DNA from: Candidatus Nitrosopumilus sp.
Lineage (GTDB): Archaea; Thermoproteota; Nitrososphaeria; Nitrososphaerales; Nitrosopumilaceae
Direction of reading: 5' to 3'
NCBI GenBank assembly: GCA_025699075.1
Contig: JAILWG010000002.1
Coordinates: 293,786 to 357,785, forward strand
Length of the DNA stretch: 64,000 nucleotides
Shown here: positions 1 through 10,075 of the stretch, piece by piece
Layout of the letters: every line of letters starts with the position of its first letter
Position numbering within the stretch: the stretch's first letter is position 1
Translations under genes and position numbers: made by a program
Notes under the pieces: model-generated
The model's database searches: none
The model's input: only the letters and a program-made list of their open reading frames with translations
Told to the model about the DNA's origin: nothing

Positions 1-3000
1 GTGATTAAATGTGGTTTTAGGAATATGTGGAATGCTAAATATCTAAGCCTACTTGTAATTTTTTCAATAATTTCACTAATTCCTATAATTGAGGTTGATG
101 CTTCAAGTAATCCTAATCTGTTTGTATCTGCTGAAAATTCTCAATTTAACAATCATTTTTCAGGTTCGATGGTAGTTGAAGTAGTAGTAATTGATCCAAA
201 TCTAAGTGACACCGGTGAGGGTAAAGGTGAACCTGATGTCACCATCAATGGAAAATCATTACGAATGGTTCAGGCAACTGATGGTAGTTGGTATGCTTAT
301 TTTGCCAATGTTGACAAAGCCAAACAAGCTGATTCTACAGTTGGTAAAGATGGTGAAGGATTAGATTTTGGAGTTTTTTGTGGTAGGGATACACCATCAT
401 CAGTAATTGGAATTTCTCTTTCAGAAACTGATGGATTTGCAGTGCCACGTTTTACATCTGATTCAACTAATGGCAATTCTCCATTTACTTCGTGTTCTGG
501 TTCTCCATCTGGTACGAATTGGAATAATGTTGTAAGGAACGCAAAGTCAATTAACACAAACCCTAACGTTCCATCTGGACAGATAGGGCTGAATTCTAAT
601 GCGTGGCCATTGATACAGCTTTATTCTTTTGATGATGTCGTAATTCAATACAATCCTGCCGGTCAATCACAACAAGTTTCACTAGAGTATGATGAGATTC
701 CTAATATCTCTATGACTATTGATAGAGTTCTATATCCTGAAAATGCTGAAGTATTCTTGTCTATCAATGATTTTCAATTAAATCAAGATCCTACTGATGA
801 AGACTCTTGGACTTTTGACGTTGATTCAACACCCTCTGTTTTTTATCAGGCATATGATAATTCTGGTTCAAATTCTGCAAATGGTGGATTAGGTTTAGTG
901 GATTTAACTCCATACCTTTCAAGTATTGGTTTTGAGGATAATGGGAAACTTACCATAAACAAAAACTCTGTTCTTAAATTACAATCAAATAGTGAACAAC
1001 CTGATACCAGCGTTTCTAATGGTTCTCCTCCAACATATTCTGAAATCCTTACTTTAGTTGAAGATGGTCCAAATTCTGGTATCTTTGATACTGGAGATGA
1101 TAATGATCAATCTGTTTTGGGAATTTTAAATGGAGCTCCGAGAGGTCAAGCTGGTTCTATCACATATGATAAAAAATCTATTTCTGTACTTACAGGCCCT
1201 TCCTCAGCGAGTGTTTCCCTTGATCATCCTACTTTGAGCATTGGTGATGGCTCACAATCATTAAAACCTGGAACTGAATTTCCCGTGATACTTTTTGATC
1301 CTGATCAAAACATTAACTCTGGTTCACGAGATCATCTTGATGTTTTTCGTGAAACCGCACTCATTCCCTCAATTACCATTGGAAATCCTATAACTCTTGA
1401 GAATGCTCAAAATGTTCTATTTCATACATCCTCTCTGCCTACAGGTGACGATGCAAATTCTTTTGTGCCTGATTCAAATTCAGACAGACTTCATATTGAT
1501 ACTTCAAACGTAGCAAATGCATCATATGAGATAATTTCAGTAAATTTGGGAGTCTCTGCATCTACTTTATCTTCGACTTTGCTTGATACCTCTAACTCTG
1601 ATACCTCTGGCACAAATTGGATAAATTATGATCTAAGATCTCTTGAAAATGATTTGGGGGTAACTGACTTTACCGATACATCAATTTCTCTTTATTTTGG
1701 AACTCTTTCTGGACCCTCAATAACTATAGTTGATGCCTCTGGCATTACCTCGTCTCAGGGATTTGTTAAAATTGATGATTCTGATGTGGCAGATATTTCA
1801 GATGAAAATGGAACCGTATTTCTTGTAATTGATTTTGATTCTTCTAATAATGATTCTGGAGTCGTTTTTGTCTCCAGTGAAACAAACAAACAACCAATTG
1901 TCTTTGACTTTTTTTCTTTTGGTTTGAAAAATGATGATAGCATAAACAATTCTATCTATCGTTTTGAATTGGAAGAAACGCAGGATAACTCTTCAACTTT
2001 TGAAGGTACTTTTGAATACGCTGTGGCAAATCAATTAAACATACTAGATCCAAATTTTATTCGAACTATACAAACTATTGATGATGAAATAAAAATCATC
2101 ATAACAAATAGATTAATTGATGAAGCAGGGATTGCAATATCTTATTCTGATTTAGATGAAGTTGGTGTATCTACTACAACTACTACAAAATCTGATGTTG
2201 CTACTAATTCTGGTACTGTTTCTGCATCTTCAACAACTTTTAGATTTGGTCAACCTGTAACTCTCACTCTAAAAGATTCTGATCTCAATTTAAAAAGTGA
2301 CACAATAGAAAGTTATCATACTATCAATGATCCGAATTCTCCTAATGTGGATACAGTAGGAAAAGATGGAGAAATTTTATTGGAAATCAAACTTAAAGAT
2401 ATTCGTTACAAACGCTGTACAATTAATGGTATTGAATATGGTGGTTTAGCTTCTACTGGATTTTCTTTGGTTGAAACCGGGCCCAGTACAGGAATTTTTG
2501 AAGGTGTTTTTAAAATGCCTTCACAAATTTGTGACAAATCTGGAACCAAATTGATTTCAACTGCTGGTGGAAGTCTTGATGCAAAATATTATGACTCAAG
2601 AGATAGTTCTGGTAATCCAAACACTTTCAGCTCGTTAAGGGACAAACCTTCTCCATTTTACAGTTCACCTCAACTCAGTGCATATGATGTTGTAAAACCC
2701 GTTTCAGGAAAAATCAAAGAAATTATTCTTTCTGGAAGTATTGATAATCATAGAAGAGGCATCCCTTTGAAAGTAATTATTAGTACTCCTGATGGTCAGA
2801 CTCAAAACTTTGCTGCTACTCTATCCAGTAATGGTGGCTACAAATCTGTGATTTCAATTAATGAAAATTCTCTATCTGGAATTTACAAAATTGATTTGTT
2901 TTACAATGATTCATTTGTAAAGGAAATTTTGTTCACCGTTTCAAATCCTCCAATACCTGATTGGATCAAAAATAATGCCCAATCTTGGTCTTCTAATAAT

Positions 3001-3204
3001 TCATCTGATTCTGCATTTCTTGATGGAATAAAATATTTTGTTGATAAAGGATTTATTCACAAACCCGATTCATCTATTTCTAAACCTGAAATCCCCCATT
3101 GGATCAAAAACAATGCAAAATGGTGGGCAAATGATCAAATATCTGATGATGACTACATAAAATCAATTCAATACTTGGTCAAAAAAGGTATCATTAGAAT
3201 ATAA
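1..3204 (+). CDS. S-layer-like exported protein
   Basis: A large exported protein of about 1067 residues with an N-terminal hydrophobic signal segment (roughly residues 12-35). Most of it is low-charge, Ser/Thr/Asn/Asp-rich beta-type sequence, with recurring phrases such as DPNLSDT, SDLNLKSDT and ETGPSTGIFEG. These resemble thaumarchaeal S-layer proteins, so a cell-envelope role outside the membrane is inferred. The C-terminus has two tandem copies (about residues 983-1020 and 1030-1067) of a Trp-rich unit beginning IP-x-WIKNNA and ending in KG-[FI]-I. The first possible start is the GTG at base 1; an ATG at 25 is equally plausible, and more sequence could lie upstream. No C-terminal membrane anchor is visible. 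Confidence 0.7.
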   Translation: MIKCGFRNMWNAKYLSLLVIFSIISLIPIIEVDASSNPNLFVSAENSQFNNHFSGSMVVEVVVIDPNLSDTGEGKGEPDVTINGKSLRMVQATDGSWYAYFANVDKAKQADSTVGKDGEGLDFGVFCGRDTPSSVIGISLSETDGFAVPRFTSDSTNGNSPFTSCSGSPSGTNWNNVVRNAKSINTNPNVPSGQIGLNSNAWPLIQLYSFDDVVIQYNPAGQSQQVSLEYDEIPNISMTIDRVLYPENAEVFLSINDFQLNQDPTDEDSWTFDVDSTPSVFYQAYDNSGSNSANGGLGLVDLTPYLSSIGFEDNGKLTINKNSVLKLQSNSEQPDTSVSNGSPPTYSEILTLVEDGPNSGIFDTGDDNDQSVLGILNGAPRGQAGSITYDKKSISVLTGPSSASVSLDHPTLSIGDGSQSLKPGTEFPVILFDPDQNINSGSRDHLDVFRETALIPSITIGNPITLENAQNVLFHTSSLPTGDDANSFVPDSNSDRLHIDTSNVANASYEIISVNLGVSASTLSSTLLDTSNSDTSGTNWINYDLRSLENDLGVTDFTDTSISLYFGTLSGPSITIVDASGITSSQGFVKIDDSDVADISDENGTVFLVIDFDSSNNDSGVVFVSSETNKQPIVFDFFSFGLKNDDSINNSIYRFELEETQDNSSTFEGTFEYAVANQLNILDPNFIRTIQTIDDEIKIIITNRLIDEAGIAISYSDLDEVGVSTTTTTKSDVATNSGTVSASSTTFRFGQPVTLTLKDSDLNLKSDTIESYHTINDPNSPNVDTVGKDGEILLEIKLKDIRYKRCTINGIEYGGLASTGFSLVETGPSTGIFEGVFKMPSQICDKSGTKLISTAGGSLDAKYYDSRDSSGNPNTFSSLRDKPSPFYSSPQLSAYDVVKPVSGKIKEIILSGSIDNHRRGIPLKVIISTPDGQTQNFAATLSSNGGYKSVISINENSLSGIYKIDLFYNDSFVKEILFTVSNPPIPDWIKNNAQSWSSNNSSDSAFLDGIKYFVDKGFIHKPDSSISKPEIPHWIKNNAKWWANDQISDDDYIKSIQYLVKKGIIRI
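2950..3201 (+). repeat. Two Trp-rich C-terminal protein repeats
   Basis: Two diverged copies of a unit of about 40 residues, beginning IPDWIKNNA and IPHWIKNNA. Both continue with a Trp, an acidic stretch, then a hydrophobic segment ending in a Lys-Gly turn. I recall the same unit ending or linking other thaumarchaeal exported proteins. It may act in attachment or oligomerisation, which is inference. Confidence 0.6.
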
Positions 3205-3249
3205 TCTGGTCAATTTTTGTTTCATTGAAAATATAAATACTCTCAACTC

Positions 3250-4227
3250 ATGAAAAAATTGAAAATGAGGCTAACTGGGTTATTAGCATTTGCTCTATTA
3301 TCTATTTCAATTCTATCTTATGGTATCAGTGGAGTTGCATTTGCAACCAGTGATCCAAACCCTGCATTGCCTATATCTACTGATTTGGACATTGTTTCAA
3401 ATGGTGGGTCTGTAAAAATATCTGGTAGTGTTAAAGACTATGATGCTTCATCTGGAAAAGGACTCACATTTATCATTAAATCACCTGATAACAATATTGT
3501 AGGGATAGGACAACTAACCCCTAATTCTGATGGTTCATTTGTGAAAAGTTTTGTTGCTGGTGGTCCACTTTGGAAATTAAATGGTGATTATGTAGTTGAA
3601 TTCCATTATGGTGCAGATTCATCTGAAGTTTCAGTTAATTATGTTGGTGGTGAACCTGTTGTTTCTAAACCAGAACCAAAACCAGAACCAAAACCAGAAC
3701 CAAAGCCTGAACCAGAACCAGAACCAACACCTGAGCCAGAACCAGAACCAACACCTGAGCCAGAACCAGAACCAACATGTGGAGCTGGAACTGAATTAGT
3801 AAATGGTATTTGTCAAGTCATTAAAACTGAAAAGCCAAAAGATGGTGGTGGTTGTTTAATTGCAACAGCAGCATATGGTTCTGAGTTAGCACCACAAGTT
3901 CAATTACTTAGAGAAATTAGAGATAATACTGTAATGAGTACTTCATCTGGTTCAGCATTCATGTCTGGATTTAACCAACTATACTATTCATTCTCACCAA
4001 CAATTGCTGATATGGAAAGAGAAAATCCAATGTTCCAAGAAGCAGTTAGGGCATTTATCACTCCAATGATTTCAACATTGTCTATAATGACATTGGCAGA
4101 TGATGGTTCAGAAATGGAAGTTTTAGGACTAGGAATTTCTGTTATTGCTCTTAATTTGGGAATGTATATTGCAGCACCTGCTTTGATTGGATTCAAAGTT
4201 AACAGAATTATCAAATCTAGAAAATAA
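3250..4227 (+). CDS. Exported protein with Pro-Glu linker and CFI-box-like C-terminal domain
   Basis: A 325-residue exported protein. After a signal peptide (about residues 1-33) comes a beta-sandwich module ending in the pattern dGSF...W...GdYvVe..YG, shared with several other exported proteins in this window. Next is a linker of Pro-Glu repeats with Lys or Thr variants (about 139-176). The C-terminal domain starts with [14 protein letters not shown] (Cys near 202), which matches the CFI-box type of C-terminal domain, and ends in a hydrophobic segment and a basic tail. It is probably anchored at the membrane and displayed outside. The TATA box at 3231-3239 is too close for a leaderless start at 3250, so the in-frame ATG at 3265 may be the true start. 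The substrate or partner is unknown. Confidence 0.7.
   Translation: MKKLKMRLTGLLAFALLSISILSYGISGVAFATSDPNPALPISTDLDIVSNGGSVKISGSVKDYDASSGKGLTFIIKSPDNNIVGIGQLTPNSDGSFVKSFVAGGPLWKLNGDYVVEFHYGADSSEVSVNYVGGEPVVSKPEPKPEPKPEPKPEPEPEPTPEPEPEPTPEPEPEPTCGAGTELVNGICQVIKTEKPKDGGGCLIATAAYGSELAPQVQLLREIRDNTVMSTSSGSAFMSGFNQLYYSFSPTIADMERENPMFQEAVRAFITPMISTLSIMTLADDGSEMEVLGLGISVIALNLGMYIAAPALIGFKVNRIIKSRK
3665..3775 (+). repeat. Pro-Glu coding microsatellite-like repeat
   Basis: Tandem CCAGAA/CCAACA/CCTGAG codon pairs encode the Pro-Glu-(Lys/Thr) linker of the gene at 3250-4227. The 18-nt unit Pro-Glu-Pro-Glu-Pro-Thr is nearly the same at DNA level as the repeat at the end of ftsY (63766 to the window end). 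Confidence 0.8.
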
Positions 4228-4274
4228 TCTATTTTCACTCTAGGTTATTATACTGAAACCCATTATGATACTTC

Positions 4275-4598
4275 ATGCATATTGAATATGAGGAATTTGA
4301 AACAGTCGAAGACGTTTTAATGTATATGGCATCAGCAGCTCCTCCAATGAAAAATACAATGCCAATTAATTCTTACAAAGGCTACGTGATGTCCTTTATT
4401 CCACTTAGTCCTTCAACCGGGGAAACATATCTAATGCTTTATGCAAAGGGTTCACTAGAACCTGGAATTTATGAATTTGATGTTGCATCAAAATCATTCA
4501 AAAAGGTAGAAGGTATAGAAAGAGCCGACAAAGTTTACTTTATCTCTCTAACACCTAAACGAAACACAATAGCTGATATTGCTATTGAAAATCTATAA
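4275..4598 (+). CDS. Small protein of unknown function
   Basis: A 107-residue soluble protein that I do not recognise. It has an acidic N-terminus and a mixed alpha/beta pattern, with no Cys pairs, signal peptide or membrane segment. It stands alone after the exported protein gene; a weak TATA-like ttattatact lies about 30 nt upstream. Its stop overlaps the end of the convergent radical SAM gene by 6 nt. Ordinary codon use supports coding. Confidence 0.55.
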   Translation: MHIEYEEFETVEDVLMYMASAAPPMKNTMPINSYKGYVMSFIPLSPSTGETYLMLYAKGSLEPGIYEFDVASKSFKKVEGIERADKVYFISLTPKRNTIADIAIENL

Positions 4599-6173
4599 TT
4601 TCTTTGTTTGAATTTTAGGGGCAGATACTGATCTACTTCTTGCGTATTTGCCTATGATTTCATCTGGAGTTCTTCCATTAAACAAATCCTTGCATAATCC
4701 TCTCAAATATCTCATAATTGCCCAAGTTCCTGCCTTTAGAATTCCATACATGAATACTTTCATTGGTGGACCATATGTTTTGTTTCTGAGAATAATGGGG
4801 ATGATATCATTGATCACACGTAGGTTATTTTCCCAGCATTTCCAAAACAATGTAAACTGTGCTTCATTCAAATTTCCAAAGTGCATTGAATTTTTCTCAC
4901 TGAAATCTTGGTATAGTAGTGGGGCTACCAGTCCTCTAAAGTCCATTTCTCTAAAGTCACTCATCATGTCAATAGTATATTGAATATCGTCTGGTGTTTC
5001 ATCTGGCCAACCAATAATGATAGTTGCAGCAGGGAACCAATGATTCTCATTTAGAATTTTTGCTCCTTCTCTTACAACACTTCCCCATTCTTCAGGTGCA
5101 AAAGGTTTTGTTTTAACTCCTAAATGTTTTTTCACCATATCTGGTGCAACTGTCTCGATTCCCAAATTAGTTGCAAGCCATCTTCCAGTTTTATCCTGCT
5201 CATTAATGTGAGAAATTTGCTGCATTAGTGTTGGATCTGCTGCAACTGCAGAAAATGTCATATGTGTTGTTCCAACAAAGTTTGCACCTAGTCCTTTAAG
5301 TCCTTGCCACAAGTCTACAATTGCATCTCTGTTTGGAACAAAGTCTCTATTATCACATCCATAAAGTAGCATTTCATCTGAATGTAACCAAATTGAATCA
5401 AATCCGTAATCTAAGTTTGTTTTTGCTTCTTGTTGTAATCTTTCTAATGGAAGGTCTTTTTTTGATCTTTTATTGACATCACAAAAGTCACAACCTCTTC
5501 CACATCCTCTCATTGCTTCAATTAATGAATTAATTGTTGGTCCTTCAATAATAGGAATATTTTCCAAATTTCTCACAAAACAATGCATTAATTCTGGTGC
5601 ATCATTTTTTTCTAAATCTTGAAATAAATCTACTGCTAACTCATCGGCTTCCCCGACAACCACTGTGTCAATTCCATGAATTTTCATTCTATCTGATTTT
5701 GCTAATTCCCATGCTCCATTTCCTCCAACTACAACTTTGAAATCATATTTCTTTTTGAGTTGAATTATGCTGGCACACATTTTTTTAAATTTCATAGCAA
5801 CATAGGATAGTTTTTCTGGAGACATGGTTGTTGTTACTGGTGCCATTCCTAGTGGATCCATTACATTAATTCCTACAACTTTGGTGTCTGGTCCAATTGA
5901 TTTTTGGAGCATTTCAGGATGTGCCATGAAAACGTCTTCTCTTTTGTATCCTCCTTGAATCAATGAACTTTCGATTCTTCTCAATCCTACTTGAGCGACT
6001 TTCACCTCGCCTGTTATTGGATCAGTTTCTACTGAGGGACAAAATACTTTATCAAAAACCCATTCAGGTAGGACTTCATATGGTCCACATGCAATAAATC
6101 CATAAAGAAAATTTCCTCGATAATTTGTCATTAAGCTACGATCAGCAGTAAGAACAACACGTTTGCCAGCCAA
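4593..6173 (-). CDS. B12-binding-type radical SAM protein
   Basis: A 526-residue radical SAM enzyme. Its cluster motif CGRGCDFC gives a Cys-x3-Cys-x2-Cys triad (Cys224, 228, 231) for a [4Fe-4S] cluster. The N-terminal region (about 65-200) has the layout of a cobalamin-binding domain, with VVVGGNGAW and VVVGEADE in the positions expected for such Rossmann folds. Residues after 240 form the SAM barrel. The substrate cannot be told from sequence; such proteins include methyltransferases and methylthiotransferase relatives. The start is TTG at 6173, with a TATA-like gatatataag about 30 nt upstream. The gene is separate from the lar genes but on the same strand as larB. Confidence 0.8.
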   Translation of the reverse strand: MAGKRVVLTADRSLMTNYRGNFLYGFIACGPYEVLPEWVFDKVFCPSVETDPITGEVKVAQVGLRRIESSLIQGGYKREDVFMAHPEMLQKSIGPDTKVVGINVMDPLGMAPVTTTMSPEKLSYVAMKFKKMCASIIQLKKKYDFKVVVGGNGAWELAKSDRMKIHGIDTVVVGEADELAVDLFQDLEKNDAPELMHCFVRNLENIPIIEGPTINSLIEAMRGCGRGCDFCDVNKRSKKDLPLERLQQEAKTNLDYGFDSIWLHSDEMLLYGCDNRDFVPNRDAIVDLWQGLKGLGANFVGTTHMTFSAVAADPTLMQQISHINEQDKTGRWLATNLGIETVAPDMVKKHLGVKTKPFAPEEWGSVVREGAKILNENHWFPAATIIIGWPDETPDDIQYTIDMMSDFREMDFRGLVAPLLYQDFSEKNSMHFGNLNEAQFTLFWKCWENNLRVINDIIPIILRNKTYGPPMKVFMYGILKAGTWAIMRYLRGLCKDLFNGRTPDEIIGKYARSRSVSAPKIQTKKL

Positions 6174-6244
6174 TTACCAAACTTCGCTTGGGTATCTTAT
6201 ATATCATTTACGAGGTAGGTTAGCCCTAAAAACTCCAATTTGAA

Positions 6245-7018
6245 TTATTTTTTTCTGATTGCTCTGTTAGCAATGTTTGCCGCAATTCCTCCAGCAGCAA
6301 TTCCATTATCGATATTTACTACAGATAGTCCCAGAGAGCAACTTTGAAGCATTGATGCCAAAGCTGCTATCCCCTTTTCTCCGTATCCGTATCCTACTGA
6401 CGTTGGAATTCCAATGATTGGAATGTCTACTAAAGTTGAAACCAGAGTAGCTAAAGCCCCTTCCATTCCTGCAGCAACTATGATGCAATCTACATCTTCA
6501 TTGATCATTTTCTTTAAAATTGGAAAAACTCTCTGAATTCCTGCAACTCCTACATCGTAACTTGTGATACATTTACAATTCATTGCTTCACACATTAATC
6601 TGGATTCTTCTGCCACCCCAATATCTGAAGTCCCTGCAGTCATTATTCCCACTTTGCCTCCATGAAATTTGATTGGTTTTTTAAATAGTAATAATGACGA
6701 TGAATTTTTTCCAGTCTTTACTTTGACTTTCAATCCTTTTGCAAATGCTAAAATTTTTGGATAGTCTTTTTTCTTAATTCTTGATATAATTACCGAATTT
6801 GTTTTTTCTAGAGTTTTTTTTGTAATCTTTTTAATTTCATCTAATTCTTTAGTTTCTGCAAAAACTACTTCTGGAATCCCTCTTCTTTTTCTCCTATTGA
6901 TATCTATTTTTACAAATCCTTCTACTTCTTCAATTGAATAAAGTGATAGTAATTTTTTGGCATCGTTTATTTCGATTTTGCCTTCTTTTAATGACTCTAA
7001 AATTTCATGAATTTCCAA
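6245..7018 (-). CDS. larB: Nickel-pincer cofactor biosynthesis protein LarB
   Basis: A 257-residue LarB, related in its C-terminal half to the AIR carboxylase PurE. LarB carboxylates and hydrolyses nicotinic acid adenine dinucleotide to begin the nickel-pincer nucleotide (NPN) cofactor made for lactate racemase LarA and its relatives. The C-terminal domain shows GIMTAGTSDIGVAEE, AAGMEGALA and the Gly-rich end NGIAAGGIAANIANRA typical of the family. It lies 33 nt downstream of mdh on the same strand, so the two are probably co-transcribed. larC and larE are divergently encoded just beyond mdh. Confidence 0.9.
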   Translation of the reverse strand: MEIHEILESLKEGKIEINDAKKLLSLYSIEEVEGFVKIDINRRKRRGIPEVVFAETKELDEIKKITKKTLEKTNSVIISRIKKKDYPKILAFAKGLKVKVKTGKNSSSLLLFKKPIKFHGGKVGIMTAGTSDIGVAEESRLMCEAMNCKCITSYDVGVAGIQRVFPILKKMINEDVDCIIVAAGMEGALATLVSTLVDIPIIGIPTSVGYGYGEKGIAALASMLQSCSLGLSVVNIDNGIAAGGIAANIANRAIRKK

Positions 7019-7051
7019 TGATTATTTTTCTTAACTAGTATAAAAAAAGGC

Positions 7052-7966
7052 TTAGATCTCAATACCTGAAATAGCGCTTTTTACACTCTCAACTGCTTTA
7101 TCAAATACTTGTTTTTCTTCACCATTTAGATCCAACTCGATGATTTTCTCAACTCCTTTTTTACCAATAATTGCTGGAACTCCTATTGTTACATCTGAAT
7201 GACCATATTCTCCATCAAGATATGTTGCAACTGGGATTACTTGTTTTCTATCTCTTACAACCGATTCTATAATTGCAGAAATTGCATTTCCTGGAGCATG
7301 AACTGTAGCACCTTTTAATTCAATTACTTTAGCTGCTACTTGTTTTGTATTAATTACTAATTCATCGAGTTTTTCTTTTGGAAGAAAAGATGATAATGGA
7401 ATTCCTGATACTGATGAAAATCTTGGTAGTGGTAACATGTTTTCTCCATGTTCTCCAATTACTAGTGCTCTAATAGAATCACGAGAATGACCTGTTGCTT
7501 CATGAATAAATTGCCTAAATCTTGATAAGTCAAGCATTCCTCCCATTCCAAATACTCTGCTTCTGTCAAATCCAGAAACCTTGTAAGTTATGTATGCCAT
7601 TGGATCAAGTGGATTGGTGACTGGGATTATCATAGAGTTATCTGCATATTTTTTTATATTTTCAACTACGCTTTTTACAATTGATGCATTAATTTTCAAA
7701 AGATCCATTCTGGTCATTCCTGGTTTTCTACCTGAACCTGCAACTACGACAACTATGTTTGAGCCTTTCATATCTGCAAAATCATTAGAACCCTTTACTT
7801 CTACATCAATCCCTTGTTCTGACAACATGTGGTTAATGTCCATGGCTTCCCCTTGAGGAAGTCCTTCAGCTACATCTAGTAATAATATCTGATCATCTAA
7901 TCGTTTTAATGCTGAAAATAGTGCTGCATCTCCGCCAACTTTACCCGAACCAATAATGGTAATCAT
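7052..7966 (-). CDS. mdh: Malate dehydrogenase (lactate/malate dehydrogenase family)
   Basis: A 304-residue NAD(P)-dependent malate dehydrogenase interconverting malate and oxaloacetate. The Rossmann motif is GSGKVGG (residues 6-12). The active-site set is present: Arg80 and Arg86 in GRKPGMTR, Asn118, the LDLSRFR segment and the proton-relay His173 in GEHGEN. Arg80 favours malate over lactate as the substrate. It precedes larB on the same strand and is divergent from larC. Linkage to cofactor genes for a 2-hydroxyacid racemase is notable, because both act on small hydroxyacids. Confidence 0.9.
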   Translation of the reverse strand: MITIIGSGKVGGDAALFSALKRLDDQILLLDVAEGLPQGEAMDINHMLSEQGIDVEVKGSNDFADMKGSNIVVVVAGSGRKPGMTRMDLLKINASIVKSVVENIKKYADNSMIIPVTNPLDPMAYITYKVSGFDRSRVFGMGGMLDLSRFRQFIHEATGHSRDSIRALVIGEHGENMLPLPRFSSVSGIPLSSFLPKEKLDELVINTKQVAAKVIELKGATVHAPGNAISAIIESVVRDRKQVIPVATYLDGEYGHSDVTIGVPAIIGKKGVEKIIELDLNGEEKQVFDKAVESVKSAISGIEI

Positions 7967-8026
7967 GAAAATTGGTGTTAATTTTGAATAATTAAATCTA
8001 ATGAAATATCCGAAACATTAGTCGAA

Positions 8027-8034
8027 TTTATAAG
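8027..8034 (+). promoter_or_regulatory. TATA box of larC
   Basis: TTTATAAG centred 26 nt before the larC ATG, the usual distance from TATA to transcription start in archaea. This predicts a leaderless larC-larE-desulfurase transcript. Confidence 0.6.
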
Positions 8035-8055
8035 CATTTTTGATAATTTTTAATC

Positions 8056-9291
8056 ATGGTTCTCGTCATTGATCCACAAATCGCTGGCATATCTGGTGAT
8101 ATGCTTCTTTGCTCTTTGGTGGATTTAGGAGCTGATAAAAACAAAATAATTAATGGTATCAAAAAATCTGAAAAGTTTCTTTCAAATTCAACAATAAAAA
8201 AAATTGATTTTGAAAAAATCACAAAACATGGAATTGAATCTTTGCAGCTAATTTTAGAAATCGATGAAGACATTCATGAACGAAAAGGCTCGGAAATTAA
8301 AAATGCACTCATTAATTCTGCCAAAGAAATTTCTCTTTCTGAAAGGGCAAATTCCTTTGCTCAGTCATGTATCGATACTCTAATTTCATCAGAATCTAAA
8401 ATTCATGGTATTTCTGAAGAGTCTGTTCATTTTCACGAGGCGTCAAGTATTGACACTATGGTGGATATCCTTGGTGTTGCAATTGCCTTGGAAGATTTAC
8501 AACTATTTGATGAAAAAATAGTCTGTTTACCTGTTTCAGTAGGTGGAGGTTCTGTGACATTTTCTCATGGAACTATGTCAAATCCTGCAAGCGCCATACT
8601 TGAAATTTTTAAAAATTCCAACCTGACAATTAAAGGAAATGATGCACATGAAGAACTTACAACTCCTACTGGCGCTTGTATTTTAGCAAATCTAGCTCAT
8701 GAATCCGTTAAATTCTATCCTTCAATGAAAGTGAAATCTATTGGTTATGGAGCAGGCCAAAAAAACTTTGAATCGTTTTCAAATGTTCTAAAAATTATTC
8801 GAGGTTCTGAAAATAATTTTGAAATTGATTCCGTAAAAATCCTTGAAACTAATGTTGATGATGTTTCAGGAGAAATTTTAGGAAATCTAATTGAGAAAAT
8901 TATGATAAAAGGTGCACGTGATGTATCAATTTACCCTGGAATCACAAAGAAAGGAAGGCCCACAAATCTTGTATCTGTAATCTGTACTGATGAAACTCTT
9001 GATGAAATCCTTGATATCTTGGTTTTAGAAACTGGTACTTTGGGAATTAGAATTTCTGATTCAAATCGATTTATTGTTCCTAGATCAAACCATGATGTTT
9101 CTTTATCTTTAGATGGTCATATTTTTCAGGTACATTACAAAAAATCCTTGTTTAAAGGAAAAGTTGATTTTAAAATAGAATTCGATGATCTTAAGAAAAT
9201 TTCTAATGTTGTTGATAAATCAATTAAAGAAACAGAAGTAATGTTGAGAAAGGAAATCGAAAAACTGGAGATGACTAATGACCACACTTGA
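8056..9291 (+). CDS. larC: Nickel-pincer cofactor nickel insertion protein LarC
   Basis: A 411-residue LarC, the CTP-dependent nickel insertase that installs Ni in the pincer nucleotide cofactor. It has the family N-terminus (DPQIAGISGDM), the histidine-rich segment ESVHFHEASSIDT and the C-terminal EILETNVDDVSGE-type region (here LETNVDDVSGE). It is a single continuous ORF, unlike Lactobacillus, where LarC is made by programmed frameshifting (LarC1/LarC2). The start is the ATG positioned by the TATA box. It overlaps larE by 14 nt, consistent with coupled translation. Confidence 0.9.
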   Translation: MVLVIDPQIAGISGDMLLCSLVDLGADKNKIINGIKKSEKFLSNSTIKKIDFEKITKHGIESLQLILEIDEDIHERKGSEIKNALINSAKEISLSERANSFAQSCIDTLISSESKIHGISEESVHFHEASSIDTMVDILGVAIALEDLQLFDEKIVCLPVSVGGGSVTFSHGTMSNPASAILEIFKNSNLTIKGNDAHEELTTPTGACILANLAHESVKFYPSMKVKSIGYGAGQKNFESFSNVLKIIRGSENNFEIDSVKILETNVDDVSGEILGNLIEKIMIKGARDVSIYPGITKKGRPTNLVSVICTDETLDEILDILVLETGTLGIRISDSNRFIVPRSNHDVSLSLDGHIFQVHYKKSLFKGKVDFKIEFDDLKKISNVVDKSIKETEVMLRKEIEKLEMTNDHT

Positions 9292-10075
9292 AAATCTTGA
9301 AAATTGGTTTGATGATAAAAATAAAGTAATGATTGCACTTTCTGGTGGAGTTGATAGTGCATTGGTTGCATATGCTGCATTCCAAAAACTAGGTGACTCT
9401 GCTATTGCAGTAACTGCTGATTACAAAACTTTGTCTGAAGAAGAACTGGCAACTGCTAAACAAATTTGTTCTGAGATTGGTATTCGCCAACTTCTTTTGG
9501 ACTATAGTGAACTTGAAAATGAAGACTTTGTAAAAAATGATTCAAATCGATGTTTTCATTGTAGGATGGAGTTGGGTACCCATTTAGTTAAATTGGCAAA
9601 TAAGTACAATGTGGATGTAATTGTTGATGGGACAAATCTTGATGATTTAGGTGATTACAGGCCTGGAATTAAAGCACTAAAACAAAATGGAATTCGTAGT
9701 CCTCTAGTAGAGACAAATTTTTCAAAAGTCCGAATTAGAGAAACTGCCAAAATGATAGGATTATCTGTCTATGACAAGCCTTCAAATTCCTGCCTTGCAT
9801 CAAGAATCCCTTGGGGACAAAGAGTGACTGCTGAGAAATTAGTTCGAATTGAATTTGGTGAAACTATTGTTAAACAACTTACCAATGTAAAACAAGTTAG
9901 AGTACGTGATATAGATGGCACTGCAAGAATTGAAGTTGAGAAACAAATGATTTCTAAATTTGATGGTGTTATCTTAAAACAACTTACTGAAAAATTAAAG
10001 ATGATTGGATTCGATTCCGTTGAAGTTGATCAGGAAGGGTATAAACCAGGAAAAATTAATGTGATTGCAGATTGA
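9278..10075 (+). CDS. larE: ATP-dependent sulfur transferase LarE, three-cysteine type
   Basis: A 265-residue LarE of the PP-loop ATP pyrophosphatase family. It adenylates the pincer precursor and adds sulfur to form its thiocarboxylates. The PP-loop is SGGVDS (22-27). Cys172 lies in the family CLASR motif, and an additional Cys-x2-Cys is present (Cys92 and Cys95 in RCFHC). The single-Cys form sacrifices its own sulfur. Three-Cys forms, described from Thermotoga maritima, bind a [4Fe-4S] cluster and can turn over, so this one is predicted to be of that class. It overlaps larC by 14 nt and the desulfurase by 4 nt. Confidence 0.9.
   Translation: MTTLENLENWFDDKNKVMIALSGGVDSALVAYAAFQKLGDSAIAVTADYKTLSEEELATAKQICSEIGIRQLLLDYSELENEDFVKNDSNRCFHCRMELGTHLVKLANKYNVDVIVDGTNLDDLGDYRPGIKALKQNGIRSPLVETNFSKVRIRETAKMIGLSVYDKPSNSCLASRIPWGQRVTAEKLVRIEFGETIVKQLTNVKQVRVRDIDGTARIEVEKQMISKFDGVILKQLTEKLKMIGFDSVEVDQEGYKPGKINVIAD

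Noticed and set aside
3596..3799. Gln-Asn repeat ORF in another frame
   Set aside because: It is a frame-shifted reading of the Pro-Glu linker of the gene at 3250.
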